DNA of 64,000 nucleotides from Candidatus Avelusimicrobium luingense (GCA_900315845.1 OOHK01000001.1:186001-250000); one strand, 5' to 3'; shown: positions 42,086 to 50,893, counted from the stretch's first letter. A program made the numbers and translations. Notes: generated from the letters alone by a model not told the origin.

Positions 42086-43516
42086 TCAGAACGTACCTAA
42101 TTCCATTTGTTTGAAGAAGTCCTTATTGGACTTGGTGGATGATAATTTATCTAACAACATCGTCATTGCGTCCACCGGGCCGAGCGGGGCGAGCACTTTA
42201 CGCATAATCCACACTTTATTAAGTTCGTCCTCGCTTAAGAGCAAGTTTTCCTTACGGGTGGAACTGCGGTTAATATCTACCGCCGGGAAAATGCGACGTT
42301 CGGAAAGTTTGCGTTCCAAACAAAGTTCGCTGTTGCCTGTTCCCTTAAATTCTTCAAAAATCACTTCGTCCATACGGCTACCCGTTTCAATCATGGCCGT
42401 AGCGATAATGGTCAGCGAGCCGCCTTCTTCAATGTTGCGTGCCGCGCCCAAGAAGCGTTTGGGCTTTTGCAGAGAAGTGGCTTCCAACCCACCGGTTAGC
42501 ACACGTCCGGACGACGGAGCAACCGTATTGTACGCACGTGCCAAACGGGTTAAAGAGTCCAGCAAAATAACCACATCTTTACCTTGTTCGGCTAAACGTT
42601 TGGCCCGTTCAATCACCATTTCAGCCACTTGAACGTGACGATCGGCCGGCTCATCAAAGGTGGAGGCCACTACTTCACCTTTAACACTGCGGCTCATGTC
42701 GGTTACTTCTTCGGGGCGTTCGTCAATCAACAGCACCATTAAAACAGCATCTTTATAATTCTCCGCAATGGAGTGGGCAATCGCTTGTAAAATCATCGTC
42801 TTACCGCTTTTGGGCGGAGCCACAATCAACGCACGTTGACCTTTGCCGATAGGGGCCACAATATCAATCACCCGTTGGGTCAAGGAGTTTTTATCTAATT
42901 CCAACGTAAAGCGTTCGTTGGGGTGCAGCGGCGTTAAGTTTTCAAATAACGGACGGTTGTAGATTTTATCCGATTCTACTCCGTTCACCTTTTGCACTTG
43001 GAGCATAGCGAAATACCGTTCATTATCTTTGGGCGGACGGATAAGGCCTTCAATAGCGTCCCCTTTGCGTAGGCCAAAGCGTTTAATTTGCGAAGGTGAC
43101 ACATAAATATCTTCGCCGCCGGCTAAATAGTTATTTTCTTCCGAGCGCAAGAAACCGAACCCATCGGGTAAGATTTCCAATACGCCCCCGCCATATACCG
43201 AGCCGTTTTGTTTGGCTTGAACAGCCACAATACGCCCAATTAACTCTTGTTTGCGTAGGCCCGAAATATCTTCAATGTTATAATTAACGGCTAATTTCGT
43301 CAGTTCCGGCACGCTTAATTTATTAAGTTCGCGCGCGTCCATCGGTTTAGCGCCGTTAGGTTGGCGGGGCGGGTTTTGCCGCGTCATATTATTGGATCGC
43401 CCATACGAGCGTTTATCCGTTTGAGACCGACCGGAACGTTCGGCTTTGGCCGTCGGTTGCGGTTTGACTTCTTTAGTGGCTTGCTCGGCCTTGGCCGGAG
43501 CGGTTGTTTCTTCCAT
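42086..43516 (-). CDS. rho: Transcription termination factor Rho
   Basis: Hexameric RNA helicase for factor-dependent termination; 476 residues. Residues 1-60 form a basic, Gln/Pro/Arg-rich linker ([21 protein letters not shown]), then the Rho N-terminal fold [21 protein letters not shown], the RNA-binding domain [15 protein letters not shown] and [18 protein letters not shown], and the ATPase with Walker [13 protein letters not shown], Walker [18 protein letters not shown], and the Q/R loops. [19 protein letters not shown] is the family signature. AAGGAG precedes the ATG. coaE is 14 bases upstream. Confidence 0.97.
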   Translation of the reverse strand: MEETTAPAKAEQATKEVKPQPTAKAERSGRSQTDKRSYGRSNNMTRQNPPRQPNGAKPMDARELNKLSVPELTKLAVNYNIEDISGLRKQELIGRIVAVQAKQNGSVYGGGVLEILPDGFGFLRSEENNYLAGGEDIYVSPSQIKRFGLRKGDAIEGLIRPPKDNERYFAMLQVQKVNGVESDKIYNRPLFENLTPLHPNERFTLELDKNSLTQRVIDIVAPIGKGQRALIVAPPKSGKTMILQAIAHSIAENYKDAVLMVLLIDERPEEVTDMSRSVKGEVVASTFDEPADRHVQVAEMVIERAKRLAEQGKDVVILLDSLTRLARAYNTVAPSSGRVLTGGLEATSLQKPKRFLGAARNIEEGGSLTIIATAMIETGSRMDEVIFEEFKGTGNSELCLERKLSERRIFPAVDINRSSTRKENLLLSEDELNKVWIMRKVLAPLGPVDAMTMLLDKLSSTKSNKDFFKQMELGTF

Positions 43517-43530
43517 AGTAACTCCTTAAT

Positions 43531-44100
43531 TTATGCGTACAAAGTTGATAGCGCCTGATACAAGCGTTTCATTTTTATTTCCAAATCGGTTTTTGTGCCA
43601 TCGTTATACACCACCATATCGGCACGGCTGATTTTTTCCGCTTCGCTTAGTTGCGTTTGACGGCGTTCCCGATATTGTTGCAATGAAATTCCCCGCGCTT
43701 TTAACCGCGAAGTAATAGTTTTGGCACTGGCCGTTATTAAAACGGTTACATCTACCCGCTCATCCCATTTGGCTTCAAATAAGAGCGGTATTTCAAATAC
43801 GGCCCACGAAACAGGCGCGGCGGTTAATTTTTTTTGCGCCAACTGCCATACAAGCGGATGTAAAAAATCTTCTAACTGTTTGCGCTTTTTAGGTGAAGAA
43901 AACACTTCCCGGGCAATCTTTTCCGTATCGGTGGTAGCAAACCATTTTTCCAACCGGCACCGTACCGGAGCGGTCTTATACAATTCACGCACCAATTCAT
44001 CGGCACTTAATGTATAAGCCCCGCAAGAGGCCAAACAGTGCAAAGCCGTACTTTTGCCACTGGCCATACTGCCGGTTAGCCCAACAAGCCGTTTTTTCAT
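43531..44100 (-). CDS. coaE: Dephospho-CoA kinase
   Basis: Last step of coenzyme A synthesis, phosphorylating the 3'-OH of dephospho-CoA; 189 residues. P-loop GLTGSMASGKSTALHCLAS at ~7-25, then LSADELVRELY (the Asp contacts substrate), FLHPLVWQ, FEIPLLFEAKWDERVDVTVLI, and SRADMVVYNDGTKTDLE near the end. It starts inside the last codon of polA (4-base overlap), so the two are co-translated. Confidence 0.94.
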   Translation of the reverse strand: MKKRLVGLTGSMASGKSTALHCLASCGAYTLSADELVRELYKTAPVRCRLEKWFATTDTEKIAREVFSSPKKRKQLEDFLHPLVWQLAQKKLTAAPVSWAVFEIPLLFEAKWDERVDVTVLITASAKTITSRLKARGISLQQYRERRQTQLSEAEKISRADMVVYNDGTKTDLEIKMKRLYQALSTLYA

Positions 44101-46676
44101 AAGGGAATTTTTTTCATCTCGTACCAGTTGGCACCCGCCTTGGCGGCCGCTAACAGCGGAACGCGCAACTTAACGGTATTTTGCATCAACTGTTTAATAT
44201 GTCCGGCGGTTTGCATAAGCGTGTCCGCGGGGACTTCAAATAACAATTCGTCGTGCACTTGCATCGTCATTTTTACGGCCGAATTACGGTAAGCATCAAA
44301 CACATCTAACATGGCTTTCTTAATAATGTCAGCCGAACCGCCTTGTACAATTGTGTTAATAGCGGCACGTTGGGCAAACGATGCCATGGAACCGATACCC
44401 ATATTAAACTCCGGCAGATACCGGATATGTCCCAACATAGTTTTTACATATCCGTTTTGGCGCGCTTTGGCGATATTGTCATCAATCCACTCACGCACTA
44501 CCCGGAAGTTCTTAAAATAATTATCTATGTATTCTTTGGCTTCCCGTAAAGAAATGCCTAACGCTTGGGAAAGCCCCATGGGACCCTGCCCATAAATGAT
44601 ACCAAAATTGATGGCCTTTGCACTAGAGCGCATTTCGTCCGTTACCATTAGCGGCATGACTCCAAAAACTTGGGCGGCTGTTTGCGTGTGGATGTCCCCC
44701 CCGTCTAAAAATGCCTGCACCAAGACGGGGTCTTGGCTTTCGTGCGCCAGTACGCGTAAATCAATTTGCGAATAGTCCACGCTGAGCATCACATTACCGG
44801 GAGCAGCACAAAAGGCTTTGCGTAAATAGCGGCCTTTTTCCGTACGAACCGGAATATTCTGCAAGTTCGGGCTGGAACTGGATAACCGCCCCGTTACCGT
44901 ACCGGTTTGATCCAAATACGAGTGAACTTTATGTTCTTCATCGGCTAACAGCAAGAGATTATCCACATAGGTAGATTTCAGTTTTGCATCGGCGCGGTAG
45001 TCCAAAATTTCTTGGGCAATCGGATAACTGGGCGCCAGTTGGGCCAATACTTCTTCATCCGTAGAATAACCTGTTTTCGTACGTTTCACAGGTGGAATTT
45101 TCATCTGCTCAAATAACAAAATGCCGAGTTGTTTTGGGGAATTGACATTGACAGCATATCCCGCACGGGTATCAATAGACTGTTGCAGTTGGGCAATTTC
45201 TTTTTCCAAAACCACTTGGAAACTTTCCAAAAAACCCGGGTCAACACGTAGCCCGTTGTATTCCATAGCCGATAATACCGACATCAGCGGCAATTCTAAA
45301 TTTCGGAACAAATCGTATTGGGCGCTTTCTTTAAGTTTTTGCGTCAAAATCTCTTGTAAGGCAAACCCATAGCGGTTATACGCGCGTAAAAGTTCTTGCG
45401 GGTTTTCTTCCTGTAATTGAGCGGAAAAATACTCCGCGCAAGCCCCCGAAAAACTCAAATCGCCCGACGGATTTAATAAATAACGGGCCAAACGGCTGTC
45501 AAAACAATTCAACTTTTGCCCCTGTGCATTGATATCTAATTCACGCAAGGTCAATTTCAAATCATACCCCGATTTTTCCACCGCATCATTTTGGACCAAT
45601 TTTTTGAGCGCATCCAATTCCCACGGTTGCACTTGAGCCATAGGCGTCAAAGAAAATTCATGCGCCGATAAGCCGAGCAAAACGAGTTCTTCTTGCGCAT
45701 GTAAAAACACCCGTGGCAACGCGGTGGCTTTTTCCAACGCTTGCGACAACGTAAGTTGTTGTTCCGGTCCATCCGGCATTTTAACGGGCGAAACAGCAGG
45801 AGGCACATCTAAATACTCCCACAAATTTTTGAACTCGTACTGTGCAAATAAATCGTCTAATACTTGCCGTTGGGGCATATGCACGCGGTAATCTTCCAAC
45901 GAAAAGGGCATATCTAAATTAGAATCAAATACAACGAGTTGCTTGGAAAGTAATGCTTCGCCTTCGCCGGCCAGTAATTTTTTGGCTAACGCGGGCTTGA
46001 TATCGGGGTTATCGTTATGGGCGGCGCGCAAAATATCGGCCAAATGTCCGAATTTCTCTATAAGTTCCACGGCACTTTTCGGCCCTACGCCATGCACCCC
46101 GGGGATATTATCTGCCGCATCGCCCACAATAGCAAAATAATCCGGCAGAAAATTTACCTCTACGCCGAATTTTTCTTTAGCGGCTTCCGGTCCCTTAAAG
46201 CCGTCCTTGCCGCCCGCGGGCCAAATGTGAATATAATCGTTTAAAAATTGGTAGACGTCTTTATCGGTGGTAGCCAATACGCTGGGAACTTGTTGCTTGG
46301 CGGCTTCGCGCGCCAAAAAAGCCATCAAATCGTCGGCTTCAATGCCGGGTTTGGCTACTACGGCCAGCCCCAACCGCGACACTAAATCACGCGCGATATT
46401 TAACTGACTAATAAGCGCATCATCCGGCTTTTTGCGCGTGCCTTTATAGGATGGCAACAAGGCTTTTCGCCGCGCACACCCGCCGGGCGAATCAAAACAG
46501 ACCGCCACATACGCCGGGTGATGTTCTTTGAGCATTTTAAGCAACCACCGCACAAAACCATACAATGCCCCCACTTCTTGGCCCGACGAAGTCGTCAATT
46601 TCGGCAACGCATGATAATTGCGGTGCAGAAAATTATGGGCATCTATCAAAAAAAATTGGGGTGAAAATTCGGTCAT
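44097..46676 (-). CDS. polA: DNA polymerase I, proofreading site lost
   Basis: Family A polymerase, 859 residues from the ATG at 46676 (a GTG at 46700 is inside the preceding terminator hairpin and is disfavoured). Residues 1-290 are the 5' nuclease: FFLIDAHNFLHRNYHAL, FDSPGGCARRKALLPSYKGTR, ATTDKDVYQFL, GDAADNIPGVHGVG. The middle domain is a degenerate 3'-5' exonuclease: the DxE motif is replaced (RVFLHAQEELVLLG), though GYDLKLTLREL and FDSRLARYLL remain. The polymerase domain is complete: DQTGTVTGRLSSSSPNLQNI, DYSQIDLRVLAHES, KAINFGIIYGQGPMGLSQ and VHDELLFEV. Probable loss of proofreading is common among bacterial PolA. Confidence 0.96.
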   Translation of the reverse strand: MTEFSPQFFLIDAHNFLHRNYHALPKLTTSSGQEVGALYGFVRWLLKMLKEHHPAYVAVCFDSPGGCARRKALLPSYKGTRKKPDDALISQLNIARDLVSRLGLAVVAKPGIEADDLMAFLAREAAKQQVPSVLATTDKDVYQFLNDYIHIWPAGGKDGFKGPEAAKEKFGVEVNFLPDYFAIVGDAADNIPGVHGVGPKSAVELIEKFGHLADILRAAHNDNPDIKPALAKKLLAGEGEALLSKQLVVFDSNLDMPFSLEDYRVHMPQRQVLDDLFAQYEFKNLWEYLDVPPAVSPVKMPDGPEQQLTLSQALEKATALPRVFLHAQEELVLLGLSAHEFSLTPMAQVQPWELDALKKLVQNDAVEKSGYDLKLTLRELDINAQGQKLNCFDSRLARYLLNPSGDLSFSGACAEYFSAQLQEENPQELLRAYNRYGFALQEILTQKLKESAQYDLFRNLELPLMSVLSAMEYNGLRVDPGFLESFQVVLEKEIAQLQQSIDTRAGYAVNVNSPKQLGILLFEQMKIPPVKRTKTGYSTDEEVLAQLAPSYPIAQEILDYRADAKLKSTYVDNLLLLADEEHKVHSYLDQTGTVTGRLSSSSPNLQNIPVRTEKGRYLRKAFCAAPGNVMLSVDYSQIDLRVLAHESQDPVLVQAFLDGGDIHTQTAAQVFGVMPLMVTDEMRSSAKAINFGIIYGQGPMGLSQALGISLREAKEYIDNYFKNFRVVREWIDDNIAKARQNGYVKTMLGHIRYLPEFNMGIGSMASFAQRAAINTIVQGGSADIIKKAMLDVFDAYRNSAVKMTMQVHDELLFEVPADTLMQTAGHIKQLMQNTVKLRVPLLAAAKAGANWYEMKKIPL

Positions 46677-46691
46677 AAAATTGAATGAAAA

Positions 46692-46725
46692 AGAAAGCAC
46701 CCCGGCACAAAACCGAGGTGCTTAA
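46692..46725 (-). terminator. Terminator of the trxA operon
   Basis: Stem AAGCACC-CGG / CCG-GGTGCTT with a loop of about seven bases and a T-rich tail on the minus strand, immediately before the polA start. Confidence 0.85.
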
Positions 46726-46731
46726 AGAAGA

Positions 46732-47382
46732 TTAGCGTATGGCGCGTGTGTTATTGGAATTACCTGACGGAAATGCAGCCTTTTTAACGGCTTCAATTAC
46801 TTCTATAACATCCGCCATGGACTGGGCAACTTTTGTTCGGTCGTATCCGCAGGCGATTTCGCTAAATTGTGTCACTTGTTTGTTACCATTGGCTGTTAAC
46901 CAAGCAAAAACGGGAGCATCCCCGCCGGCCACACATGATTCCGGATGTTTTCTAGCATATTCGCTATACACATATCTCCCGTTTGTCATGGGAGTATCCT
47001 TGTAATAGGCAACATATACCCCAACCAACGAATCATTTTTGTAATATTGGGTTAATTGATCCAACAGTTCCCCCTCACCCTTGGCAGCTTTACAGTGTTC
47101 GCAACTCTTATCGTTTTTCACAAAGGCAATGATGTAAATTTTCTTCTTTCCGTTTTTCACATCTTCTTCATACATACTATGAGTAAATTTTGGGAATTCC
47201 AGTTCCGGTATATTTTCTGGTTCTTGTTTCTTGCCGAAATTCGAAAAAGGATTATTACGTTTTGATGGAAGAGAACAGTTTCCTTTGTCATCACATACTC
47301 CTCCAGTAATCTGTGCGTTAACCCATAGGAAACCTGCCGTAACAATCAGTATCCCTATTACAATTCCCAATATTTTTTTCAT
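46732..47382 (-). CDS. Membrane-anchored thioredoxin-like protein
   Basis: 216 residues. An N-terminal anchor (~4-23, ILGIVIGILIVTAGFLWV) is followed by a Cys pair (GVCDDKGNCS), a Pro/Lys linker, and a thioredoxin-like domain: KKKIYIIAFVKNDKSCEHCKA, with CEHC as the CxxC redox motif near 94-97, then SLVGVYVAYYKDTPM. Further Cys are at ESCVAGG and EIACGYD. It resembles no specific family I can name; a periplasmic disulphide oxidoreductase is the likeliest role. It is 11 bases downstream of trxA in the same transcript, consistent with shared redox function (inference). An AGGTGATC site precedes the ATG. Confidence 0.78.
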   Translation of the reverse strand: MKKILGIVIGILIVTAGFLWVNAQITGGVCDDKGNCSLPSKRNNPFSNFGKKQEPENIPELEFPKFTHSMYEEDVKNGKKKIYIIAFVKNDKSCEHCKAAKGEGELLDQLTQYYKNDSLVGVYVAYYKDTPMTNGRYVYSEYARKHPESCVAGGDAPVFAWLTANGNKQVTQFSEIACGYDRTKVAQSMADVIEVIEAVKKAAFPSGNSNNTRAIR

Positions 47383-47393
47383 AAGGTGATCTC

Positions 47394-47714
47394 CTATAAT
47401 AAAGCATCTAATTTTTCTTGCAAGGCAGATTTAGATTGCAAACCAACGGCTTGAGCCACTACTTCCCCATTCTTGAAAAACAAAATCGTCGGAACGGAAG
47501 AAATGCGGTATTTGGCGCTTGTTTCCGGACCTTGGTCGGTATCCAATTTGCATACTTTAACTTTTCCCGCATATTCACCGGCTAATTCTTCCACTACCGG
47601 GGCTAGCATGCGGCAAGGGCCGCACCAAGTAGCCCAAAAATCCACCATAACCGGACCTTGTGCTTTAAGAACTTCTTCTTCAAAATTGCTGTCATTGATA
47701 ATTACTTCACTCAT
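47394..47714 (-). CDS. trxA: Thioredoxin
   Basis: Cytoplasmic dithiol oxidoreductase, 106 residues, normal length. The active site is VDFWATWCGPCRMLAPVVEE with WCGPC at ~30-34, followed by KVCKLDTDQGPETSAKYRISS, the cis-Pro region SVPTILFFKNGE, and VGLQSKSALQEKLD. GGGGG precedes the ATG. First gene of a two-gene operon with the membrane-anchored CEHC protein, divergent from the MORN-repeat gene. Confidence 0.97.
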   Translation of the reverse strand: MSEVIINDSNFEEEVLKAQGPVMVDFWATWCGPCRMLAPVVEELAGEYAGKVKVCKLDTDQGPETSAKYRISSVPTILFFKNGEVVAQAVGLQSKSALQEKLDALL

Positions 47715-47805
47715 ATTTCCCCCATTTTAGGCTAGTTGCTTATATACATAAAGGCTATCAAGTGAATAGGGAATTGTCAAGTATTATTTGTATAGCGTTC
47801 AAATG

Positions 47806-47814
47806 TGCTACAAT
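47806..47814 (+). promoter_or_regulatory. Extended -10 promoter of the MORN-ispE operon
   Basis: TGC-TACAAT, identical to the element upstream of yebC, 20 bases before the ATG at 47834. A poor TTGTAT lies 15 bases upstream. Confidence 0.6.
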
Positions 47815-47833
47815 TTTAACCAAGGGAGAATTT

Positions 47834-48973
47834 ATGCCTACTACGCAAAAAAAGAAACTTATTTGTATTGCTTCACCGACTGATCGTACGTATTACCGCG
47901 CCACCGTGGTGGCTAAAGAATTTATAGACCGCGAACAAAATATCGTCAACACAACCGGTACATTGCCCGACGGAGAAGTGTACGAATTTACGGTTTCGTC
48001 GGCCACAGTAAAACATTTCCGCAACGGCAAATTGGATGGAAAGTTACAAGTCATCAACCTAACAGACGGCTCGGTATCTTTCAGTGAAGAATATACCAAA
48101 GGCATTTTGCAACAAATTCACGAAAAGGCCACCCCTGTTGCCCCCATTGGAGCCGCCCCGCGCCACGAAGGGACAACCCTGAAAACTTCTAAAGGCACGC
48201 ACTCGTTTTATTGTAACGGGAAAGAAGTAGCCGAAGAAACGGTTTCTTCAAACGGGGCATCGTTGGAATTATTGGGCAATATTCCCGACGGCGAAGTAAA
48301 AGAATTTAACGAAAAAGACCAAATTATTACCTTGGCGCATTATAAGAACAATAAATTAAATGGCGAATTGATCCATTACACTGATAACGGACAAGAACTC
48401 TCCCGCGAACACTTTATTGACGGTTTATTGCAAGGTGAAGCCACCTATATTACACAAACCAACAAAGAACAGTTAACCGCCAAATGTACGTATCGCAACT
48501 CCCGATTGCATGGGGAACGCACGTTGACCCAGCAAGACGGCACTTTGCGTTGTTTGGAAAGTTATTCCGACGGGCAATTAAACGGCCCGCGTATTACTTA
48601 TTATCCGAGCGGGCGCAAAAAAAGTGAAGAAAATTATACCGAAGGGCGCCGCCATGGAAAACGGGAACTTTTCTTTCCCGACGGAGCCTTGTGGTATGTG
48701 GAAAATTATTTAGACGGAAAACTGGACGGTCAACGACAATGCTTTTTCCAAAACGGTGAAGTATGGTTTTATGAAAATTATACCAACGGACGGTTAGACG
48801 GTGAACGCAAAAAATTCTTCCCCGACGGAAAATTGGAATTAGAAGAATTTTATAGTGATGGCTTATTAGAAGGCAAACGCAACTTGTATGATGAAGAAGG
48901 AAATCTCATCAGCCACGATGAATATCATTGGGGCGCTTTGGCCTATGCTACGGATGAATCGAGGAAAAAATGA
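47834..48973 (+). CDS. MORN-repeat protein (YwqK-like), function unknown
   Basis: 379 residues from the ATG at 47834, chosen because AAGGGAG lies just upstream; an ATG at 47762 falls before the promoter. After ~70 residues the protein is built of about ten MORN-type units of roughly 22-24 residues: YKNNKLNGELIHYTDNGQEL, FIDGLLQGEATYI, YSDGQLNGPRITYYPSGRK, YTEGRRHGKRELFFPDG, YLDGKLDGQRQCFFQNGE, YTNGRLDGERKKFFPDGK. There is no signal peptide. Such repeats are found in YwqK-family antitoxins and effector-like proteins; no toxin gene is adjacent, so that label is not applied. ispE starts within its stop (ATGA). Confidence 0.83.
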   Translation: MPTTQKKKLICIASPTDRTYYRATVVAKEFIDREQNIVNTTGTLPDGEVYEFTVSSATVKHFRNGKLDGKLQVINLTDGSVSFSEEYTKGILQQIHEKATPVAPIGAAPRHEGTTLKTSKGTHSFYCNGKEVAEETVSSNGASLELLGNIPDGEVKEFNEKDQIITLAHYKNNKLNGELIHYTDNGQELSREHFIDGLLQGEATYITQTNKEQLTAKCTYRNSRLHGERTLTQQDGTLRCLESYSDGQLNGPRITYYPSGRKKSEENYTEGRRHGKRELFFPDGALWYVENYLDGKLDGQRQCFFQNGEVWFYENYTNGRLDGERKKFFPDGKLELEEFYSDGLLEGKRNLYDEEGNLISHDEYHWGALAYATDESRKK

Positions 48974-49863
48974 TATATACCCGCTTTTGTCCCGCCAAGG
49001 TTAATTTATTTTTAGAAGTTACCGGTAAACGGCCTAACGGATATCACGAATTGGCCACTTTGTTTGCCAAAATCAAATTGGGCGATACATTAACCGTTGC
49101 GGTTCAACCGGCTGACAAAACAGAAATTTCACTTACACTTGCAGGGCCGGTAGGTAAACGTTTACGTGCCGATGAAACAAATTTAGTATGTCGGGCCGCA
49201 CGCGGTTTTTTAGAACATTTCGGTTTAACCGCCCGGTTAAATTTTAAACTCCAAAAGCGCGTACCGACCGGAGCCGGCCTGGGGGGCGGTTCCTCGGATG
49301 CGGCGAATACGTTGCGCGTGCTTTGCGATATTTTTCACAAAGATATTTCCGAATTATTACCGTTAGCCACCCAATTGGGTGCCGATGTGCCGTTATTTAT
49401 GTATGATGATACATTTTTGCTGGGTGAAGGCATTGGCGAAAAATTAACCCCCATTTCATTTAACGGCCAATTGCCGTGGCTCGTGCTGATTTATCCCAAC
49501 GCTTTTATTTCCACTAAAATGGTATTTGGTAATTTTCAGTTACCCAATCCGACAGAAATTCAAGCGAACACCACCCGCTTGGAGCAATTGCTTTCGTGTA
49601 TTAAAGAAGGAAATAAATTGGACGCCTGGACACCGCTTTTGTTTAACCGGTTAGAAAGTGGCGTATCATCCATTTCTGCCCCGGTAAAACAAGCCCTAAA
49701 CGATTTACGCTCGGCGGGAGCAAAAGCGGTACTAATGTCCGGTTCCGGCTCTACGGTTTTTGCGTTAACGGAGACGGAAGACGAAGCGCAACAACTGTCG
49801 CGTGAAGTCTGTGCCTACGGGCGCACGGTATTTTGCACCCCGTTTTACACGTCGGGCAAGTAA
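48970..49863 (+). CDS. ispE: 4-diphosphocytidyl-2-C-methyl-D-erythritol kinase IspE
   Basis: GHMP kinase of the MEP isoprenoid pathway; 297 residues. Start RFCPAKVNLFLEVTGKRPNG with the substrate-binding Lys/Asn, LFAKIKLGDTL, the P-loop-like PTGAGLGGGSSDAANTLRVL at ~97-116, and the C-terminal glycine loop AVLMSGSGSTVFAL. Its ATG overlaps the MORN gene stop by four bases. tRNA-Gln begins 57 bases after its stop. Confidence 0.95.
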   Translation: MIYTRFCPAKVNLFLEVTGKRPNGYHELATLFAKIKLGDTLTVAVQPADKTEISLTLAGPVGKRLRADETNLVCRAARGFLEHFGLTARLNFKLQKRVPTGAGLGGGSSDAANTLRVLCDIFHKDISELLPLATQLGADVPLFMYDDTFLLGEGIGEKLTPISFNGQLPWLVLIYPNAFISTKMVFGNFQLPNPTEIQANTTRLEQLLSCIKEGNKLDAWTPLLFNRLESGVSSISAPVKQALNDLRSAGAKAVLMSGSGSTVFALTETEDEAQQLSREVCAYGRTVFCTPFYTSGK

Positions 49864-49920
49864 AATTTCTTTACACGACACGCTAAATTGATGTATAATA
49901 AATAGGTAAGGAAGATTTAC

Positions 49921-49994
49921 TTCCGGATGGTGAAATGGTATCACTACTGGTTTTGGTCCAGTCATTCTAGGTTCGAGTCCTAGTCCGGAAACCA
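49921..49994 (+). tRNA. tRNA-Gln (anticodon TTG), CCA encoded
   Basis: Full cloverleaf: acceptor TTCCGGA/TCCGGAA, D arm GTGA/TCAC, anticodon stem ACTGG/CCAGT with loop TTTTGGT giving TTG (reads CAA), variable CATT, T arm CTAGG-TTCGAGT-CCTAG, discriminator A at 49991 and CCA at 49992-49994. This ACCA also starts the 5' arm of a long hairpin. Confidence 0.96.
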
Positions 49995-50034
49995 TAAAAA
50001 AAGAAACTCCGCAAGGGGTTTCTTTTTTTATGGT
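49991..50034 (+). terminator. Long terminator-like hairpin abutting tRNA-Gln
   Basis: A 20-base-pair stem with one G-T wobble: arms start ACCAT and end ATGGT, with A7 in the 5' arm and T7 in the 3' arm, loop GCAA. It starts exactly at the tRNA discriminator base and so includes the CCA end. Confidence 0.85.
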
Positions 50035-50226
50035 CTCGGACAGCAACACCAACTGCTTGGTGTTGCGTTAGGACTCGAAAGCCGGAGCCTTATACGAGTT
50101 TGTGCGTAAGCACAAGGCGAGTATGGCGAGGCGGGGCCGCGAGCGCCGCACGTCAGTAAGGTGACTTGTGGCCGAGTCCGTAAGCAGCACCTGCGTGGCC
50201 TTCGACTAGGACTCGAAAGCCTTATC
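50034..50226 (+). repeat. tRNA-flanking structured element, left copy (GC-rich, no gene)
   Basis: GC-rich noncoding stretch after tRNA-Gln. In order: GTCTCGGA; a perfect 10-bp hairpin with loop CTGC at 50043-50066; an 11-base antisense copy of the tRNA-Gln T-loop and 3' stem (TAGGACTCGAA, 50069-50079); a TTGTGC-GTAA-GCACAA hairpin (50099-50114); two more GTAAG-containing segments; and a second antisense T-arm copy of 14 bases (GACTAGGACTCGAA, 50204-50217) inside a 9-bp stem. The first ~50 bases align with an inverted element next to tRNA-Arg(CCT) at 51008-51055. Short antisense-like frames here look spurious. Confidence 0.7.
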
Positions 50227-50251
50227 AATTTGCCAAACTAAAAAGCCCTTC

Positions 50252-50280
50252 TTGACAAATCAAAAAAAAAAAATAATAAT
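50252..50280 (+). promoter_or_regulatory. Promoter of pilin 50317 with A12 tract in the spacer
   Basis: TTGACA (50252-50257), 17-base spacer AATC-A12-T, AATAAT (50275-50280). The A12 run lies between -35 and -10, like the T11 and T8 runs of two other pilin promoters here. Confidence 0.7.
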
Positions 50281-50316
50281 ATTTACATAATAGTAAAAGC
50301 AACAAGGAGAATTTTT

Positions 50317-50868
50317 ATGAATCGGAAAGCCTTTACACTCATTGAATTATTAGTAGTTGTTTTAATTATCGGTATTTTGGCCAGTGTCGCCTTGCCACAA
50401 TATCAAAAGGCTGTTGAAAAAAGTAGGGCGACACAAGCGCTTACACTACTCAAATCATTGGCACAAGCGCAAACAGTTTATTTTTTAAGTAACGGACATT
50501 ATGCCACCTCTTTTTCTGAACTAGACATAGAAATTCCATGGACGGGAAATGAAAAATGGTTTACGAATTGGATAACAGACACCCGCTCCAATGGCGAGTG
50601 GTCCGTACAAATTTATCAATCAAACACAGAAACTCAACTTTTTGTGGGCCGCTTAAAAGGACGGTATGCCGGTGCAGGATTTTACCTGTCTCTTGCATTA
50701 AATGCTACAAGTATAGCAAACGAGCGAACGGAAAATGACATTTTTTGTGGAGAAGTTCTCTCTGGCGAAACCATTGCCTACAATGGGCCGGCCGGGGGAT
50801 ATTGCAAAAAATTATTTGGGGCAACCTTGGTACAAACTAACACATCCCGAATCTATAAAATGCCCTAA
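50317..50868 (+). CDS. Type IV prepilin (pilin D) between two convergent tRNA genes
   Basis: Type IV pilin/pseudopilin, 183 residues. Leader MNRKA with Ala at -1, then FTLIELLVVVLIIGILASVA with Glu +5 and LPQYQKAVEKSRATQALTLL. The head has two Cys (IFCGEV, GGYCKKL) near the C-terminus, placed like the disulphide loop of type IV pilins. AAGGAG precedes the ATG. The gene is alone between tRNA-Gln and tRNA-Arg(CCT), with inverted copies of a structured element on both sides, so gene plus flanks form a ~1.1 kb cassette. Its 5' coding sequence closely matches that of pilin 54187. Confidence 0.94.
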   Translation: MNRKAFTLIELLVVVLIIGILASVALPQYQKAVEKSRATQALTLLKSLAQAQTVYFLSNGHYATSFSELDIEIPWTGNEKWFTNWITDTRSNGEWSVQIYQSNTETQLFVGRLKGRYAGAGFYLSLALNATSIANERTENDIFCGEVLSGETIAYNGPAGGYCKKLFGATLVQTNTSRIYKMP

Positions 50869-50893
50869 TGCCAGAAGCGACAAACCGCAGAAA

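Noticed and set aside
47762-47833. Upstream extension of the MORN-repeat protein to the ATG at 47762
   Set aside because: It runs through the TGCTACAAT promoter; the ATG at 47834 has AAGGGAG.
47834-48973. Calling the MORN protein an antitoxin
   Set aside because: YwqK-type repeats alone do not define a toxin-antitoxin pair and no toxin gene is adjacent.
49765-50052. Minus-strand frame with GLEPRMTGPKPVVIPFHHPE
   Set aside because: It is the antisense translation of tRNA-Gln, a well-known type of false gene.
50028-50228. Small Arg/Pro/Cys-rich frame on the minus strand in the left tRNA-flanking element
   Set aside because: No ribosome site, low-complexity composition, and the DNA is better explained by hairpins and antisense T-arm copies.
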